A stretch of 64,000 nt of DNA from Caballeronia sp. dw_276 (GCF_018449635.1 NZ_JAAVUV010000014.1:149465-213464), one strand, 5' to 3'. Shown: positions 8,626 through 17,834, numbered from the stretch's first letter. Notes: generated by a model from the letters alone, not told the origin. Program-made: numbers and translations.

Positions 8626-9804
8626 ATGACTGACGCGGTAATCGTATCGACGGCACGCACGGGCCTTGCCAAATCCTGGCGCGGCGCATTCAACATGACG
8701 CACGGTGCGACGCTCGGCGGCCACGTGACGCAGGCGGCTGTCGCGCGCGCGGGCATCGATCCGGCGCGTGTGGAAGACGTGATCATGGGTTGCGCAAATC
8801 CGGAAGGCGCGACGGGGATGAACATCGCGCGGCAGATCGCATTGCGCGCCGGTTTGCCGGTGAGCACGCCGGGCATGACCGTGAACCGCTTTTGCTCATC
8901 GGGGCTGCAAACCATCGCGCTCGCCGCGCAGCGCGTGATTGCCGGCGAAGGCGATGTGTACGTGGCAGGCGGCGTGGAATCCATCTCGTGCGTGCAGAAC
9001 AAGATGAACCAGCACATGCTTTTCGATGGCTGGTTGAAGGAACACAAACCGAGCATCTACTGGTCGATGTTGCAGACCGCCGAGAACGTCGCAAAGCGCT
9101 ACGAAATCTCGAAGGAACGTCAGGACGAATATGGCGTGCAATCGCAATTGCGCGCGGCGGCTGCCCAGGCTGCGGGAAAATTCAACGACGAGATCGTGCC
9201 GATCACCGTGCTCGCCGGCATCGCGGACAAAGCCACGGGGCGCGTCTTCACAAAAGAAGTGACGCTTTCCTCCGATGAAGGCATTCGCGCCGATACGACG
9301 CTCGAGGGGGTATCGAAGATACGCACCGCGATGCCTGGCGGCGTGATCACGGCGGGCAATGCGAGCCAGTTTTCCGATGGCGCATCGGCTTGCGTGGTGA
9401 TGAATGCGTCGGTGGCGGAGAAGGAGGGGTTGCAGCCGCTCGGGATTTTCCGGGGCTTCGCGGTCGCCGGTTGCGAGCCGGATGAGATGGGTATCGGACC
9501 GGTGTTCGCCGTGCCCAAATTGTTGAAGAAGGCTGGCCTGAAAGTCAGCGATATCGACTTGTGGGAGTTGAATGAGGCGTTTGCTGTGCAAGTGCTGTAT
9601 TGCCGCGATACGCTGGGCATTCCGGCAGACCGCTTGAACGTGAACGGCGGCGCGATTGCTGTGGGGCACCCCTATGGCGTGTCGGGCGCAAGGTTGACGG
9701 GACACGCGTTGATCGAAGGAAAAAGGCGCGGCGCGAAGTTTGTTGTGGTCACGATGTGCATCGGCGGCGGGCAGGGCGCGGCAGGGTTGTTTGAAGTGGT
9801 GTGA
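8626..9804 (+). CDS. Acetyl-CoA C-acyltransferase (thiolase)
   Basis: Thiolase II-type enzyme of 392 residues that cleaves 3-ketoacyl-CoA with CoA, the last step of beta-oxidation. The acylated cysteine lies in NRFCSSGLQTIALAA near residue 90. The C-terminal half carries GNASQFSDGASA, NVNGGAIAVGHPYGVSGAR with the catalytic histidine near 348, and the second cysteine in MCIGGGQGAAGLFE near 378. The ATG at 8626 is preceded by GGAGACAGGA; a GTG twelve bases earlier is less likely. It completes a ligase, hydratase/dehydrogenase and thiolase set; no acyl-CoA dehydrogenase is in the window. Confidence 0.95.
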   Translation: MTDAVIVSTARTGLAKSWRGAFNMTHGATLGGHVTQAAVARAGIDPARVEDVIMGCANPEGATGMNIARQIALRAGLPVSTPGMTVNRFCSSGLQTIALAAQRVIAGEGDVYVAGGVESISCVQNKMNQHMLFDGWLKEHKPSIYWSMLQTAENVAKRYEISKERQDEYGVQSQLRAAAAQAAGKFNDEIVPITVLAGIADKATGRVFTKEVTLSSDEGIRADTTLEGVSKIRTAMPGGVITAGNASQFSDGASACVVMNASVAEKEGLQPLGIFRGFAVAGCEPDEMGIGPVFAVPKLLKKAGLKVSDIDLWELNEAFAVQVLYCRDTLGIPADRLNVNGGAIAVGHPYGVSGARLTGHALIEGKRRGAKFVVVTMCIGGGQGAAGLFEVV

Positions 9805-9910
9805 TAGGGCGGGCGGCTGGGGTTTTTAACCTTGGCCGTTCGGCATATTGCCGGGCGCGAGCCTCCGCCCGACAACAAGCCATCGGATTCATCGGGTGGT
9901 TGCAACGTGA

Positions 9911-10444
9911 TTGAGTAGAGGCAACTGGCGCAACCGGATGCAAACAATGAATCCGGCCGAACACCGCGCAAGCGGTCCGCACATAGCCAGAAAACGTTCT
10001 CAATCTCATGGCTTTACGTTGTCCAAAGCATTTTCTCGCGGCGTCCAGAGTGCAAACGTGCGCATGATCGTAGACGACGCCAGCGCCAGGGCGTTGTGTA
10101 TAGCGACATCGCGCTACACGGGGCTCGAATATGTAATCGCCTTTGATATGTTCACGGGCGAGGTGATCGGGCAGCGTTCTGGAGAGCGGGATAGCGCGGG
10201 GTTTTCTCCCGCAACACGAGAGGCAGCACTTGATTCGCACCGCAAGCTAAAGGTTATACACAGCCACCCGCAAGACGATCCGCTCTCACCAACGGAGGCC
10301 CGGTATCTGGATGAAGCGAGTACCGACTTGTGCTGCAGGGCGTTGGCGAAAAGTCGTGAGTCGCGTGAATTGGTCAGGGACTTCAGACAAGCCACCCATG
10401 GGTGGCTTTTTTATTGTTGCGCCCGCCGTGGGTTTTACCTCTGA
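9911..10444 (+). pseudogene. JAMM/MPN-like open frame, probably a decayed fragment
   Basis: An open frame of up to 177 residues; a later methionine at 10064 (MIVDDASARALCIA) may be the true beginning of the recognisable part. The segment VIHSHPQDDPLSPTEARYLDE resembles the H-x-H-P-x-S-x-x-D/E metal site of JAMM/MPN peptidases, and GEVIGQRSG upstream could supply the glutamate. The spacing between the second His and the Ser is six residues, one short of the usual seven, and Glu replaces Asp. No convincing ribosome site precedes either start, and a strong terminator hairpin (10391-10413) lies inside the reading frame, so the last 18 residues are probably not native. I read it as a remnant, not a working enzyme, with low certainty. 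Confidence 0.4.
10391..10413 (+). terminator. Rho-independent terminator
   Basis: GCCACC-CATG-GGTGGC followed by TTTTTTA. It lies within the JAMM-like open frame and would end a transcript arriving from the thiolase or from that frame. Confidence 0.8.
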
Positions 10445-10519
10445 GTAAGAAGCTCTGGAATCTGTTAATTTTATGCATTGAGCATAAACCCGCGAAACTA
10501 ACAAACCAAGGTGAGCACG

Positions 10520-10822
10520 TTGTTACGACACATCGTCATGTGGAAATTGAAGGAAAGCGCCGAGGGTGGCACGCGCGCTGAGAACATCGTCAAGCTGAAG
10601 GCGAAACTCGAAAGCTGTCGCAGCATCGTTGCAGGCCAGGGACACTTCGAAGTCGGCGTGGCGCAGGACGGCTACGAAGCCACGTGCGACGTGATCCTTG
10701 TCTCCGATTTCGATAACAAGGAAGCGCTCCACGCGTATCAGGTCCATCCGAAACACGTGGCAATCAAGGACTTCGTGGCGGCGGTGCGTGAATCGCGTCA
10801 ATGCATCGATTACGAAGTCTGA
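10520..10822 (+). CDS. Dabb-family (stress-responsive alpha/beta barrel) protein
   Basis: Small dimeric ferredoxin-like protein of about 100 residues. The start is taken as TTG at 10520, giving (M)LRHIVMWKLKESAEG, because AAGGTGA lies about five bases upstream and Dabb proteins typically begin with xRHIVxWKLK. A GTG three codons earlier has nothing before it. SDFDNKEALHAYQVHPKH and the final CIDYEV fit the family. Function in bacteria is mostly unknown; members include polyketide cyclase-like and stress proteins. It is four bases ahead of the thioesterase gene, so the two are coupled. Confidence 0.85.
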   Translation: MLRHIVMWKLKESAEGGTRAENIVKLKAKLESCRSIVAGQGHFEVGVAQDGYEATCDVILVSDFDNKEALHAYQVHPKHVAIKDFVAAVRESRQCIDYEV

Positions 10823-10826
10823 GCCC

Positions 10827-11291
10827 ATGACCGATTCCTCCATGCTTCCCGAAAGCCCGTTCATCGATTCACTTGGGGTTCAACTCATCTCAGCCGAAGA
10901 CGGCGCGAGCGAAGTGCTGCTGGCGCTGACTCCCACGCACATGAACACATGGGGCATTGCACACGGCGGCGTCACCATGACGCTTGCTGACGTCGCTCTT
11001 GCAATGGCTGCGCGCAGTCTGGCGGGCACGGGCATCGGCGTTGTGACGGTCGAAATGAAAGTCAACTTCATGGAACCGGGCCGCGGCGAGCTTCGCGCAT
11101 TCGCGCGTGTGCTGCATCGGTCAACGACCATGGCGTATTGCGAAGGCGAGATCCGCGACAGCGAAGGACATTTCGTCGCGAAAGCCCTTGGTACGTTCAA
11201 ATACATGCGTCGTCTTGCCGTCGGCCGCGATATTGCGCAACAACGCCTTCGAACCGATCCGTCGGCGAAACCTGGTCCGAGTGACGCCTGA
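10827..11291 (+). CDS. PaaI-family hotdog thioesterase
   Basis: Acyl-CoA thioesterase-like protein of 154 residues. The hotdog signature NTWGIAHGGVTMTLADVALAMAA contains the HGG-x-x-x-x-x-A-D/E motif with an Asp as the likely catalytic acid, and MKVNFMEPGRGELRAFARVLHR forms the beta-sheet. It starts five bases after the Dabb stop. In context it could recycle CoA from dead-end acyl-CoAs formed by the nearby beta-oxidation enzymes; the actual thioester is unknown. The C-terminal tail after KYMRR is low in complexity and family-atypical. Confidence 0.88.
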   Translation: MTDSSMLPESPFIDSLGVQLISAEDGASEVLLALTPTHMNTWGIAHGGVTMTLADVALAMAARSLAGTGIGVVTVEMKVNFMEPGRGELRAFARVLHRSTTMAYCEGEIRDSEGHFVAKALGTFKYMRRLAVGRDIAQQRLRTDPSAKPGPSDA

Positions 11292-11330
11292 ACTTCACGG
11301 GCGTCACAAAGACCGCACAGGAGCATCACG

Positions 11331-12338
11331 ATGTCCGAAAACGCTTCAATCAATCGTCAGATCCTCCTTGTCTCACGTCCAGAGGGCGCGGCGAGCGTCG
11401 ATAACTTCAAGCTCGTCGAGACGCCCCTTGCGCCGCTCGCCGATGGTCAACTGCGCGTGCGAAACCACTATCTCTCACTTGATCCCTACATGCGCGGCCG
11501 TATGGACGACGCAAAGTCGTACGCTGCGGCGCAAGCACTCAACGAGGTGATGGTCGGCGGGACGGTGGGCGAGGTCGTGGAATCGAAAAACCCGAAATTT
11601 ACGGTCAGTGACAAGGTGGTCGGCACCTACGGCTGGCAGGAATTTGGTACCTCGGATGGCAAGGGTTTGCGCAAGGTCGACGATAGCCACATCCCGCTTT
11701 CAGCTTTTCTCGGTTCGGTTGGCATGCCTGGGGTGACGGCATGGCTTGGCTTGAACAAGATCATCGAACCGAAGGCGGGGGAGACGGTGCTCGTCAGCGC
11801 AGCGAGCGGCGCGGTGGGAAGCGTGGTCGGCCAGTTGGCCAAGACCGCGGGATGCCGCGCAGTGGGCATCGCGGGTGGTGCGGACAAGTGTCGTTATGTT
11901 ACGGAAACGCTCGGCTTCGATGCGTGCATCGACTATAAAGCGGGCAATCTGTACGAGGACCTGAAAGCGGCGCTGCCCAATGGTGTGGATGGCTATTTCG
12001 AAAACGTCGGCGGCGAAGTGCTCGATGCCGTGTTGCCACGCATGAACGCCTTTGGCCGCATCGCGTTGTGCGGAATGATCGCCACCTACGACGGCTCGCC
12101 GATGCCGCTTAAGAAACCCTCGCTTTTGCTCACACAGCGATTGAAGGTTCAGGGGTTCATTGTCAGTGAATCGCCGGAAGTGTGGCCCGAAGCGCTCGCC
12201 CAGCTCGGCGGTCTCGTGGCGCAGAAAAAGCTGCAGTATCGCGAAAGCATCGCGCAAGGACTCGAACACGCGCCCGAAGCGTTTCTCGGCTTGCTCAAGG
12301 GCAAGAACTTCGGCAAGCAGCTGGTCAAGCTGATCTGA
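11331..12338 (+). CDS. NADP-dependent oxidoreductase, MDR superfamily (YncB/CurA/PTGR type)
   Basis: Zinc-free medium-chain reductase of 335 residues that uses NADPH to reduce alkenals or alkenones. The N-terminus LVSRPEGAASVDNFKLVE and LSLDPYMRGRMDD are characteristic of the prostaglandin/leukotriene reductase-like branch. The nucleotide-binding segment is VLVSAASGAVGSVVGQLAK near residues 144-162, followed by GIAGGADKCRYV, and YFENVGGEVLDAVLPRM is also conserved. AGGAGCATCACG precedes the ATG. It sits between the thioesterase and an SDR on the same strand. Confidence 0.93.
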   Translation: MSENASINRQILLVSRPEGAASVDNFKLVETPLAPLADGQLRVRNHYLSLDPYMRGRMDDAKSYAAAQALNEVMVGGTVGEVVESKNPKFTVSDKVVGTYGWQEFGTSDGKGLRKVDDSHIPLSAFLGSVGMPGVTAWLGLNKIIEPKAGETVLVSAASGAVGSVVGQLAKTAGCRAVGIAGGADKCRYVTETLGFDACIDYKAGNLYEDLKAALPNGVDGYFENVGGEVLDAVLPRMNAFGRIALCGMIATYDGSPMPLKKPSLLLTQRLKVQGFIVSESPEVWPEALAQLGGLVAQKKLQYRESIAQGLEHAPEAFLGLLKGKNFGKQLVKLI

Positions 12339-12366
12339 ATCCGGATTGCATCGAAGAGGAGACGCA

Positions 12367-13236
12367 GTGAATCAATTCGACGGCAAAGTGGCGGTGATTA
12401 CGGGCGCGGGCAGCGGCTTTGGCCGTGAGTTTGCAAAAAAAGGCGCGGCGCTGGGCATGAAGCTCGTGCTTGCCGACATCGATGTAAAAGGACTCGCGGA
12501 GACCGTCGACATGGCGCGCGCCTTGGGCGCAGCAGCGCTGGGCGTTCCGACCGACGTCTCCGATGCAAATCAAGTCGATGCCCTGGCACGCACGACAACC
12601 GACACTTATGGCGCCGTGCATCTGCTTTTCAATAACGCAGGGGTGGGCGCGGGCGGCTTCGTGTGGGAGAACAGCGCGAACGACTGGGCGTGGGTGTTCG
12701 GCGTCAACGTGATGGGCGTGGCGAACGGCGTGCGCGCGTTCACGCCGTTGATGCTCACGCAGAACGAACCGGCGCATATCGTCAATACGGCGTCTGTTGC
12801 GGGATTGCTGTCCGCGCCTGCAATGGGCGTGTACAACGCATCGAAGCACGCGGTCGTCGCGCTGACCGAGACGCTTTATCACGACCTGAAGATCGTCGGC
12901 GGCCCCGTGGATTGTTCGTTGTTGTGCCCGGCATTCGTTCCCACGGGCATTGCTCAGGCGGAGCGCGCGCGGCCCGAGGAACTGCGTAACGAAGAACCCA
13001 TGACCACATCGCAACGGATGGCGGTCAAGCAACTTACAAAAGCAGTGGAAGGCGGCAAGCTGAGCGCGAAAGACGTGGCGGAAATCACCTTCGACGCGGT
13101 CCGCGAACGCCGGTTTTACGTGCTGACGCATCCGAAGATCCTCGCGTCGGTACAACTGCGGTTCGATGACGTCGCCCAGATGCGTAATCCGACCGATCCG
13201 CTTTCATTGAAGCCCGAGGTGCGGGGGCGGGCTTGA
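12367..13236 (+). CDS. Short-chain dehydrogenase/reductase
   Basis: Classical SDR of 289 residues. The cofactor motif VITGAGSGFGREFA lies at the N-terminus, NNAGVGAGGFV in the middle and the catalytic YNASKHAVV after the Ser-containing NTASVAGLLSAPAMG. The start is GTG at 12367, preceded by GAGGAGACGCA; the ATG seven codons earlier lacks a ribosome site. The gene is 28 bases downstream of the NADP oxidoreductase. The C-terminal extension ending in LKPEVRGRA is longer than in minimal SDRs. Substrate is unknown; a lipid or alcohol substrate would fit the neighbours. Confidence 0.9.
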   Translation: MNQFDGKVAVITGAGSGFGREFAKKGAALGMKLVLADIDVKGLAETVDMARALGAAALGVPTDVSDANQVDALARTTTDTYGAVHLLFNNAGVGAGGFVWENSANDWAWVFGVNVMGVANGVRAFTPLMLTQNEPAHIVNTASVAGLLSAPAMGVYNASKHAVVALTETLYHDLKIVGGPVDCSLLCPAFVPTGIAQAERARPEELRNEEPMTTSQRMAVKQLTKAVEGGKLSAKDVAEITFDAVRERRFYVLTHPKILASVQLRFDDVAQMRNPTDPLSLKPEVRGRA

Positions 13237-13282
13237 GCGCTGGTGTGTCATCATCGCGAGCTTTCAACGTGATCCATTTTCC

Positions 13283-14245
13283 ATGCCGCTGAATCCTGCC
13301 ATTGCCCAGGTCCTCGAACTCATCGCGAAGGCAAAGCGGCCGCCGTTTCATACGCTGACTGCCGCCGCCGCGCGCGCATCGTACGAACGCAGCGCGCCGA
13401 TCATCGACATCGCGCCGGCGCCCATGTTCGATATCCAGGATCTCGACATTCCCGTGCGCGACGGCGCATCCATCCGGGCGCGGATTTTCCATCCAGTAGA
13501 ACCGTCGTGGACGGCCCCGGCGCCGACGCTCGTGTACTTTCATGGCGGCGGTTTCGTAGTGGGCAGTATCGATACCCATGCCGCGCTGTGCCGGCGCCTC
13601 GCGGCGGATTCGGGATGCGCGGTGGTATCGGTGGATTACCGGCTCGCGCCCGAGCACAAATTCCCGACCGCCGTCCACGATGCCTTCGACGCCCTTACGT
13701 GGCTCCACGCGCAAGCGTCATCCTTGGGTCTCGACAGCGCGCGTTTTGCCGTTGGCGGCGACAGCGCGGGCGGCACGCTTGCCACGGTCTGCGCGGTGCT
13801 CGCCCGCGATGCGGGTATCGCCTTGCGTCTGCAATTGCTGATCTACCCGGGCGTGAGCGCGCGCCAGGACACGCGCTCGTACGCGCAATTCGCGGAAGGC
13901 CATGTGCTGACGGCGAAAACAGTTCAATGGTTCTTCGAACACTATCTGCGCGATGAAAACGATCGCGACGACTGGCGTTTCGCGCCGCTCGACGCGCGCG
14001 GGGAAATGCCATCGTTTGAAGGAATCGCGCCCGCGTGGATCGCCGCCGCCGATCACGACCCGCTCTTCGATGAAAACATCGCCTACGCAGCGAAACTCGA
14101 ACGTGAGCACGTGGCTGTCGAGCTAGTGCGCTACGAAGGCATGACGCACGAGTTCTTCAAGATGGGCGGCTTGGTGCCGGACGTCGCGAAAGCGCACGCG
14201 GACGCGGCGAGTGCGTTACGCCGGTATCTGGGCATCGAAGATTAG
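13283..14245 (+). CDS. Alpha/beta hydrolase, hormone-sensitive lipase family esterase
   Basis: Carboxylesterase of 320 residues. It shows the oxyanion motif YFHGGGFVVGS near residue 92, the nucleophile elbow VGGDSAGGTLA near 156, the acid in AAADHDPLFDE near 255 and the histidine in GMTHEFFKMGG near 285. This is the complete HSL-type triad. It is the last gene of the rightward lipid-metabolism run and its stop codon overlaps the end of the convergent NRDE gene by four bases. Confidence 0.92.
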   Translation: MPLNPAIAQVLELIAKAKRPPFHTLTAAAARASYERSAPIIDIAPAPMFDIQDLDIPVRDGASIRARIFHPVEPSWTAPAPTLVYFHGGGFVVGSIDTHAALCRRLAADSGCAVVSVDYRLAPEHKFPTAVHDAFDALTWLHAQASSLGLDSARFAVGGDSAGGTLATVCAVLARDAGIALRLQLLIYPGVSARQDTRSYAQFAEGHVLTAKTVQWFFEHYLRDENDRDDWRFAPLDARGEMPSFEGIAPAWIAAADHDPLFDENIAYAAKLEREHVAVELVRYEGMTHEFFKMGGLVPDVAKAHADAASALRRYLGIED

Positions 14246-15072
14246 GGCGTAATAACGAACCCGTCGTCTCGCACGAAGTTTCCCGGGCGGACGATCTTGT
14301 GCGAGCCGTCGTCGTCGCTGAGTTCCTTGATCTGCAGCGTGAGCTGCTCGCCAGCGGATGCAACACGCAACGCAGTCGTGCTCCGCGTCCCATACCCGTC
14401 CGACTCGATAAACGCCGCCGACAACACACGCTCACGTTCAATCGAAACACCGGTGGAGGGCAGCAGGGCGTCATCGGCGATATGCGGGTTGCGCATTGTC
14501 TCGATCAGCATATCCAGCGATGGCTGAACCTGATCTTCAGCGTGGACCAGATCGCGCAGCGCGTCGCGTTGCGCAACGAGCTTCGGCCACGGCGTATTGA
14601 GCAAGCTATTCGATAACCCGTGAATGCCGGCGTCGAGCAGCGCAGGCGGCGCATCGGCGCGATTGCCGTACCACGCCAGTTCGCGCCGCGTGAAATCCCC
14701 GACGATCAAATTGAAGCCGTTATACAGATGCCCGTTGCGGGCGACTTGCGAAAGATAATCGAGTGGCTTTAAACGCTCGCCCGAAAGGAAATCGCTCACC
14801 AGCGTGCCGCGGGTCGGCGCGCCGGGGCGCACTTCGGACGGCGCCCGGTAGTTTGTCAACGCGGCGAAGCGACCGTCGCGCGTCACGCCCAGCCACGTTC
14901 CGCCACCTGTGAGATCGCGCCCGGCAAGCATGTCCGGCGCATCCTTCCACCAGTGCATCGGCACGGTTTCGCGGCTGTAGAACTCATCGCGATTGGCGGC
15001 GAGCGTGAGCATCGGACGATTCAGCTTCGACGAACCCGCGTCCGGCTGCCAGTCGAAGACGATCAGACACAT
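14242..15072 (-). CDS. NRDE family protein (TANGO2 homologue)
   Basis: Protein of 276 residues with the family N-terminus MCLIVFDWQPD and the name-giving motif LTLAANRDEFYSRE. GGGTWLGVTRDGRFAALTNYR follows. The N-terminal Cys2 would be exposed after removal of Met, which has led to proposals of an Ntn-hydrolase fold; a haem-trafficking role has been reported for some homologues. The ATG has GAGG about seven bases upstream. It starts nine bases after the ygfZ stop, so the two form an operon, and it overlaps the convergent esterase by four bases. Confidence 0.9.
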   Translation of the reverse strand: MCLIVFDWQPDAGSSKLNRPMLTLAANRDEFYSRETVPMHWWKDAPDMLAGRDLTGGGTWLGVTRDGRFAALTNYRAPSEVRPGAPTRGTLVSDFLSGERLKPLDYLSQVARNGHLYNGFNLIVGDFTRRELAWYGNRADAPPALLDAGIHGLSNSLLNTPWPKLVAQRDALRDLVHAEDQVQPSLDMLIETMRNPHIADDALLPSTGVSIERERVLSAAFIESDGYGTRSTTALRVASAGEQLTLQIKELSDDDGSHKIVRPGNFVRDDGFVITP

Positions 15073-15081
15073 GAACGCGCC

Positions 15082-16056
15082 TCAGACTTCGGTCGGCAAG
15101 GCGTACGGCAGCGCCGAGAACTGCAGCGCCGGGCCATCAGCCGCGCCGACATGCACCGATCCGTTTTCCAGCGCCACGAGCTTGATTTCCACCAGCGCAT
15201 CCACGCCGCCTTCAGGCGCGGCGGCTACGTTGACCACGAGGCCGCAAGGCTGGCCGGGGTCATCGGAGTGGAAAAGTTCGTCGCCGGGTTTGGCCGATTC
15301 CACGTGCGCGAGCGATGTCCGCCGCTTGATGGTGCCGCGATACTGGCTACGGGCAACCACTTCCTGCCCCGGATAGCAGCCTTTCTTGAAGTTCACGCCG
15401 CCGAGTACGTCGAAATTGACCATTTGCGGGACGAATTGCTCGGAAACCGGCAGCGTGATACGCGGTTCGCCGGCGTGGATGTCGAGCCAGTCCCATACCT
15501 CCGCGTTTGCGCGCGTCAGCTTCTTCTCCAGCTCGGCGAGATGCGCATCGACTTCGGCTTTCGGACCAACCCACAGGAAACGCGGGCGGCCGGCGGCGTC
15601 GGGAACACGGATCAGCGAACCGAGCGGACCATCCACTTTGACATGCACACCGTCGGGCATGGCATCGAAGAGATGTGACAGCGCGTGGCGTACATCGCCG
15701 GCAAAACCCACGGCGGTGAGCGACGGCGTGGCGTCCACCAGCTTGGCTTTTGCGCGCATCACGAACATGGACAGGCGCTTCTGTACCGTGGCCTGCAAGT
15801 CGGCGGCGATCATCAGGCGCACCGCGTCCCCCGCACGCCACATCAGGAACGACGCCATCAAACGGCCTTTCGGCGAGCAAAACCCGGCCAGACGCGCCGT
15901 CGACGCATCCAGATGCTGGACGTCGTTCGTCAGTTGCGTGTGAAGAAAAGCGGCGGCGTCGTCGCCGGTTGTGTCGATGAAACCGAACTGCGTGAGCGGC
16001 GCGAAAATGCCGCCGGTAAGCACAGCTTGAAAAGGAGAACCGGTCGAGGAATTCAT
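15082..16056 (-). CDS. ygfZ: YgfZ folate-binding Fe-S cluster maintenance protein
   Basis: GcvT-like tetrahydrofolate-binding protein of 324 residues that helps maintain certain Fe-S enzymes such as MiaB. The signature VNFKKGCYPGQEVVARSQYRG holds the conserved K-G-C-Y-x-G-Q-E with its essential cysteine. The N-terminal region FGFIDTTGDDAAAFLHTQLTNDV is also typical. The start at 16056 (MNSSTG) is chosen over a TTG nine codons upstream; its ribosome site (CAGG) is weak and close. It is divergent from mltG, and both promoters must lie within 61 bases, where TATTAT near 16085 is a possible -10 element. Confidence 0.9.
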   Translation of the reverse strand: MNSSTGSPFQAVLTGGIFAPLTQFGFIDTTGDDAAAFLHTQLTNDVQHLDASTARLAGFCSPKGRLMASFLMWRAGDAVRLMIAADLQATVQKRLSMFVMRAKAKLVDATPSLTAVGFAGDVRHALSHLFDAMPDGVHVKVDGPLGSLIRVPDAAGRPRFLWVGPKAEVDAHLAELEKKLTRANAEVWDWLDIHAGEPRITLPVSEQFVPQMVNFDVLGGVNFKKGCYPGQEVVARSQYRGTIKRRTSLAHVESAKPGDELFHSDDPGQPCGLVVNVAAAPEGGVDALVEIKLVALENGSVHVGAADGPALQFSALPYALPTEV

Positions 16057-16117
16057 GGACCTGACTTGGGCGTGGGCGAACAAGTATTATATGGGTCTTA
16101 CTTAGAGCGTGTTTCGC

Positions 16118-17134
16118 ATGTCCCTTTTGAAGAAATGTCTGGTCGCGGCGGTCGTCGCGGTCGTGGTTGCAGGTGCGCTCGTCGCGGGCATGTTCAGGTG
16201 GGCGAACAGCCCGGTCGACCTGGCCTCGCCCGAACTCGATATCACCATCAAGTCCCACAGTACGCTGAAAAGCGTGAGCATCCAGCTCGATCGCGGCGGC
16301 GCCCACATGCGGCCCGAGCTGTTCGTGCTGATGACGCGCGTGCTGGGTCTGTCGTCGCAGCTGAAGTCCGGCAATTACGCGTTCAAGGAGGGCATCACGC
16401 CCTACGAGATGCTGCAGAAGATCGCGCGCGGCGACGTGAACGAATACGTGGCGACGATCATCGAAGGATGGACCTTCCAGAAAATGCGCAACGAACTGGA
16501 CGGCAATCCGGCGCTCCAGCACGACACCGCAGGCATGACAGATACCGATTTGCTGAAAGCCGTCGGCGCGCCGGACGACCTGATCGCGAAGGCAAGCGCG
16601 GAGGGCCTGTTCTTCCCCGACACCTATCTCTTCGATAAAGGCACGAGCGATATCGCCGTCTACAAGCGCGCGTACAAGCTGATGCAGATGCGCCTGACCG
16701 AAGCCTGGAACACGCGTGCGCAGAACCTGCCGTACAAGACGCCTTATGACGCGCTGATCATGGCGTCGATCGTGGAGAAAGAGACGGGGCGCGCCGCCGA
16801 CCGGCCTTTGGTTGCGGCCGTTTTCGCTAACCGGCTGCGCATCGGCATGCCGTTGCAGACTGATCCGTCGGTGATCTACGGTTTGGGTTCGGCTTACGGC
16901 GGCCGGCTCAAGAAGAAAGATTTACAAACCGACACTCCGTACAATACCTACACGCGCATGGGCCTGCCTCCCGGTCCGATCGCGTTGCCCGGCGTCGCGG
17001 CGCTGGCGGCAACGGTCAATCCTGCATCGAGCAGCGCGCTTTATTTCGTGTCGCGCGGCGACGGCAGCAGCTTCTTTTCAGACAATCTCGGCGACCACAA
17101 CAAGGCCGTCGACAAGTACATCCGGGGACAATGA
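16118..17134 (+). CDS. mltG: Endolytic murein transglycosylase MltG
   Basis: Inner membrane lytic transglycosylase of about 338 residues that cuts nascent glycan strands. One N-terminal transmembrane segment (about residues 7-27, CLVAAVVAVVVAGALVAGMF) anchors a periplasmic YceG domain. IMASIVEKETGRAADRPLVA contains the catalytic glutamate, with NRLRIGMPLQTDPSVIYGLG and NTYTRMGLPPGPIALPG downstream. Start chosen at MSLLKK; a codon three residues upstream is possible. The stop overlaps the tmk start by four bases, a conserved arrangement in beta-proteobacteria. Confidence 0.95.
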   Translation: MSLLKKCLVAAVVAVVVAGALVAGMFRWANSPVDLASPELDITIKSHSTLKSVSIQLDRGGAHMRPELFVLMTRVLGLSSQLKSGNYAFKEGITPYEMLQKIARGDVNEYVATIIEGWTFQKMRNELDGNPALQHDTAGMTDTDLLKAVGAPDDLIAKASAEGLFFPDTYLFDKGTSDIAVYKRAYKLMQMRLTEAWNTRAQNLPYKTPYDALIMASIVEKETGRAADRPLVAAVFANRLRIGMPLQTDPSVIYGLGSAYGGRLKKKDLQTDTPYNTYTRMGLPPGPIALPGVAALAATVNPASSSALYFVSRGDGSSFFSDNLGDHNKAVDKYIRGQ

Positions 17135-17754
17135 TGGTGCGCGGCAAATTCATCACGTTTGAAGGCATCGACGGGGCGGGTAAGACAACGCACCTCGGGT
17201 GGTTCCGCGAGCGTCTGGAAGCGAAGATCGCATCGACTGGCCATTCGGTCGTGATGACGCGCGAACCCGGCGGCACGGCGCTCGGCGAGAGCCTGCGCGA
17301 ATTGCTGCTCAACCAGCCGATGGACCTCGAAACCGAGGCGCTGCTGATGTTTGCGGCACGCTGCGAACATCTCGCGCAGGTGATCGAACCGGCGCTCGCG
17401 CGGGGCGACTGGGTGTTGTCGGATCGTTTTTCCGATGCCACGTTCGCATACCAAGGCGGCGGCCGTGGTTTGCCGCGCGACAAACTGGAAGCACTCGAGC
17501 GATGGGTCCAAGGCGGGTTTCAACCGGATCTGACCGTGCTTTTCGATGTTCCTACGAGTGTCGCCAGCGAGCGCCGGGGCGCAGCGCGGGCGCCGGACAA
17601 GTTCGAGAGCGAGTCTGATTCCTTCTTCGGCCGCACGAGAGCGGAATACTTGCGGCGAGCGGCGGAATCCCCGGAACGATTTGCAGTGATCGATGCAACG
17701 CAGACGGTTTTGGATATTCAGAAAAAACTTGAAGAAGTCGTGTCAAATATTTGA
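17131..17754 (+). CDS. tmk: Thymidylate kinase
   Basis: Phosphorylates dTMP to dTDP. The 207-residue protein has the P-loop FEGIDGAGKTTHLG at residues 8-21, the DRX motif SDRFSDATFAYQGGGRG with the TMP-contacting residues, and a lid region RRGAARAPDKFES. The first ATG (17131) overlaps the mltG stop; the ATG immediately after it, at 17134, would drop only the first residue. It is followed after 80 bases by holB. Confidence 0.97.
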   Translation: MMVRGKFITFEGIDGAGKTTHLGWFRERLEAKIASTGHSVVMTREPGGTALGESLRELLLNQPMDLETEALLMFAARCEHLAQVIEPALARGDWVLSDRFSDATFAYQGGGRGLPRDKLEALERWVQGGFQPDLTVLFDVPTSVASERRGAARAPDKFESESDSFFGRTRAEYLRRAAESPERFAVIDATQTVLDIQKKLEEVVSNI

Positions 17755-17834
17755 TTTGAAAGATTTTTATGAAATTCCTCAAGTTAATTCAAACTCTTAA
17801 CTTCGTGTCATAAGCTCCTGATTTAAAAAACTTC

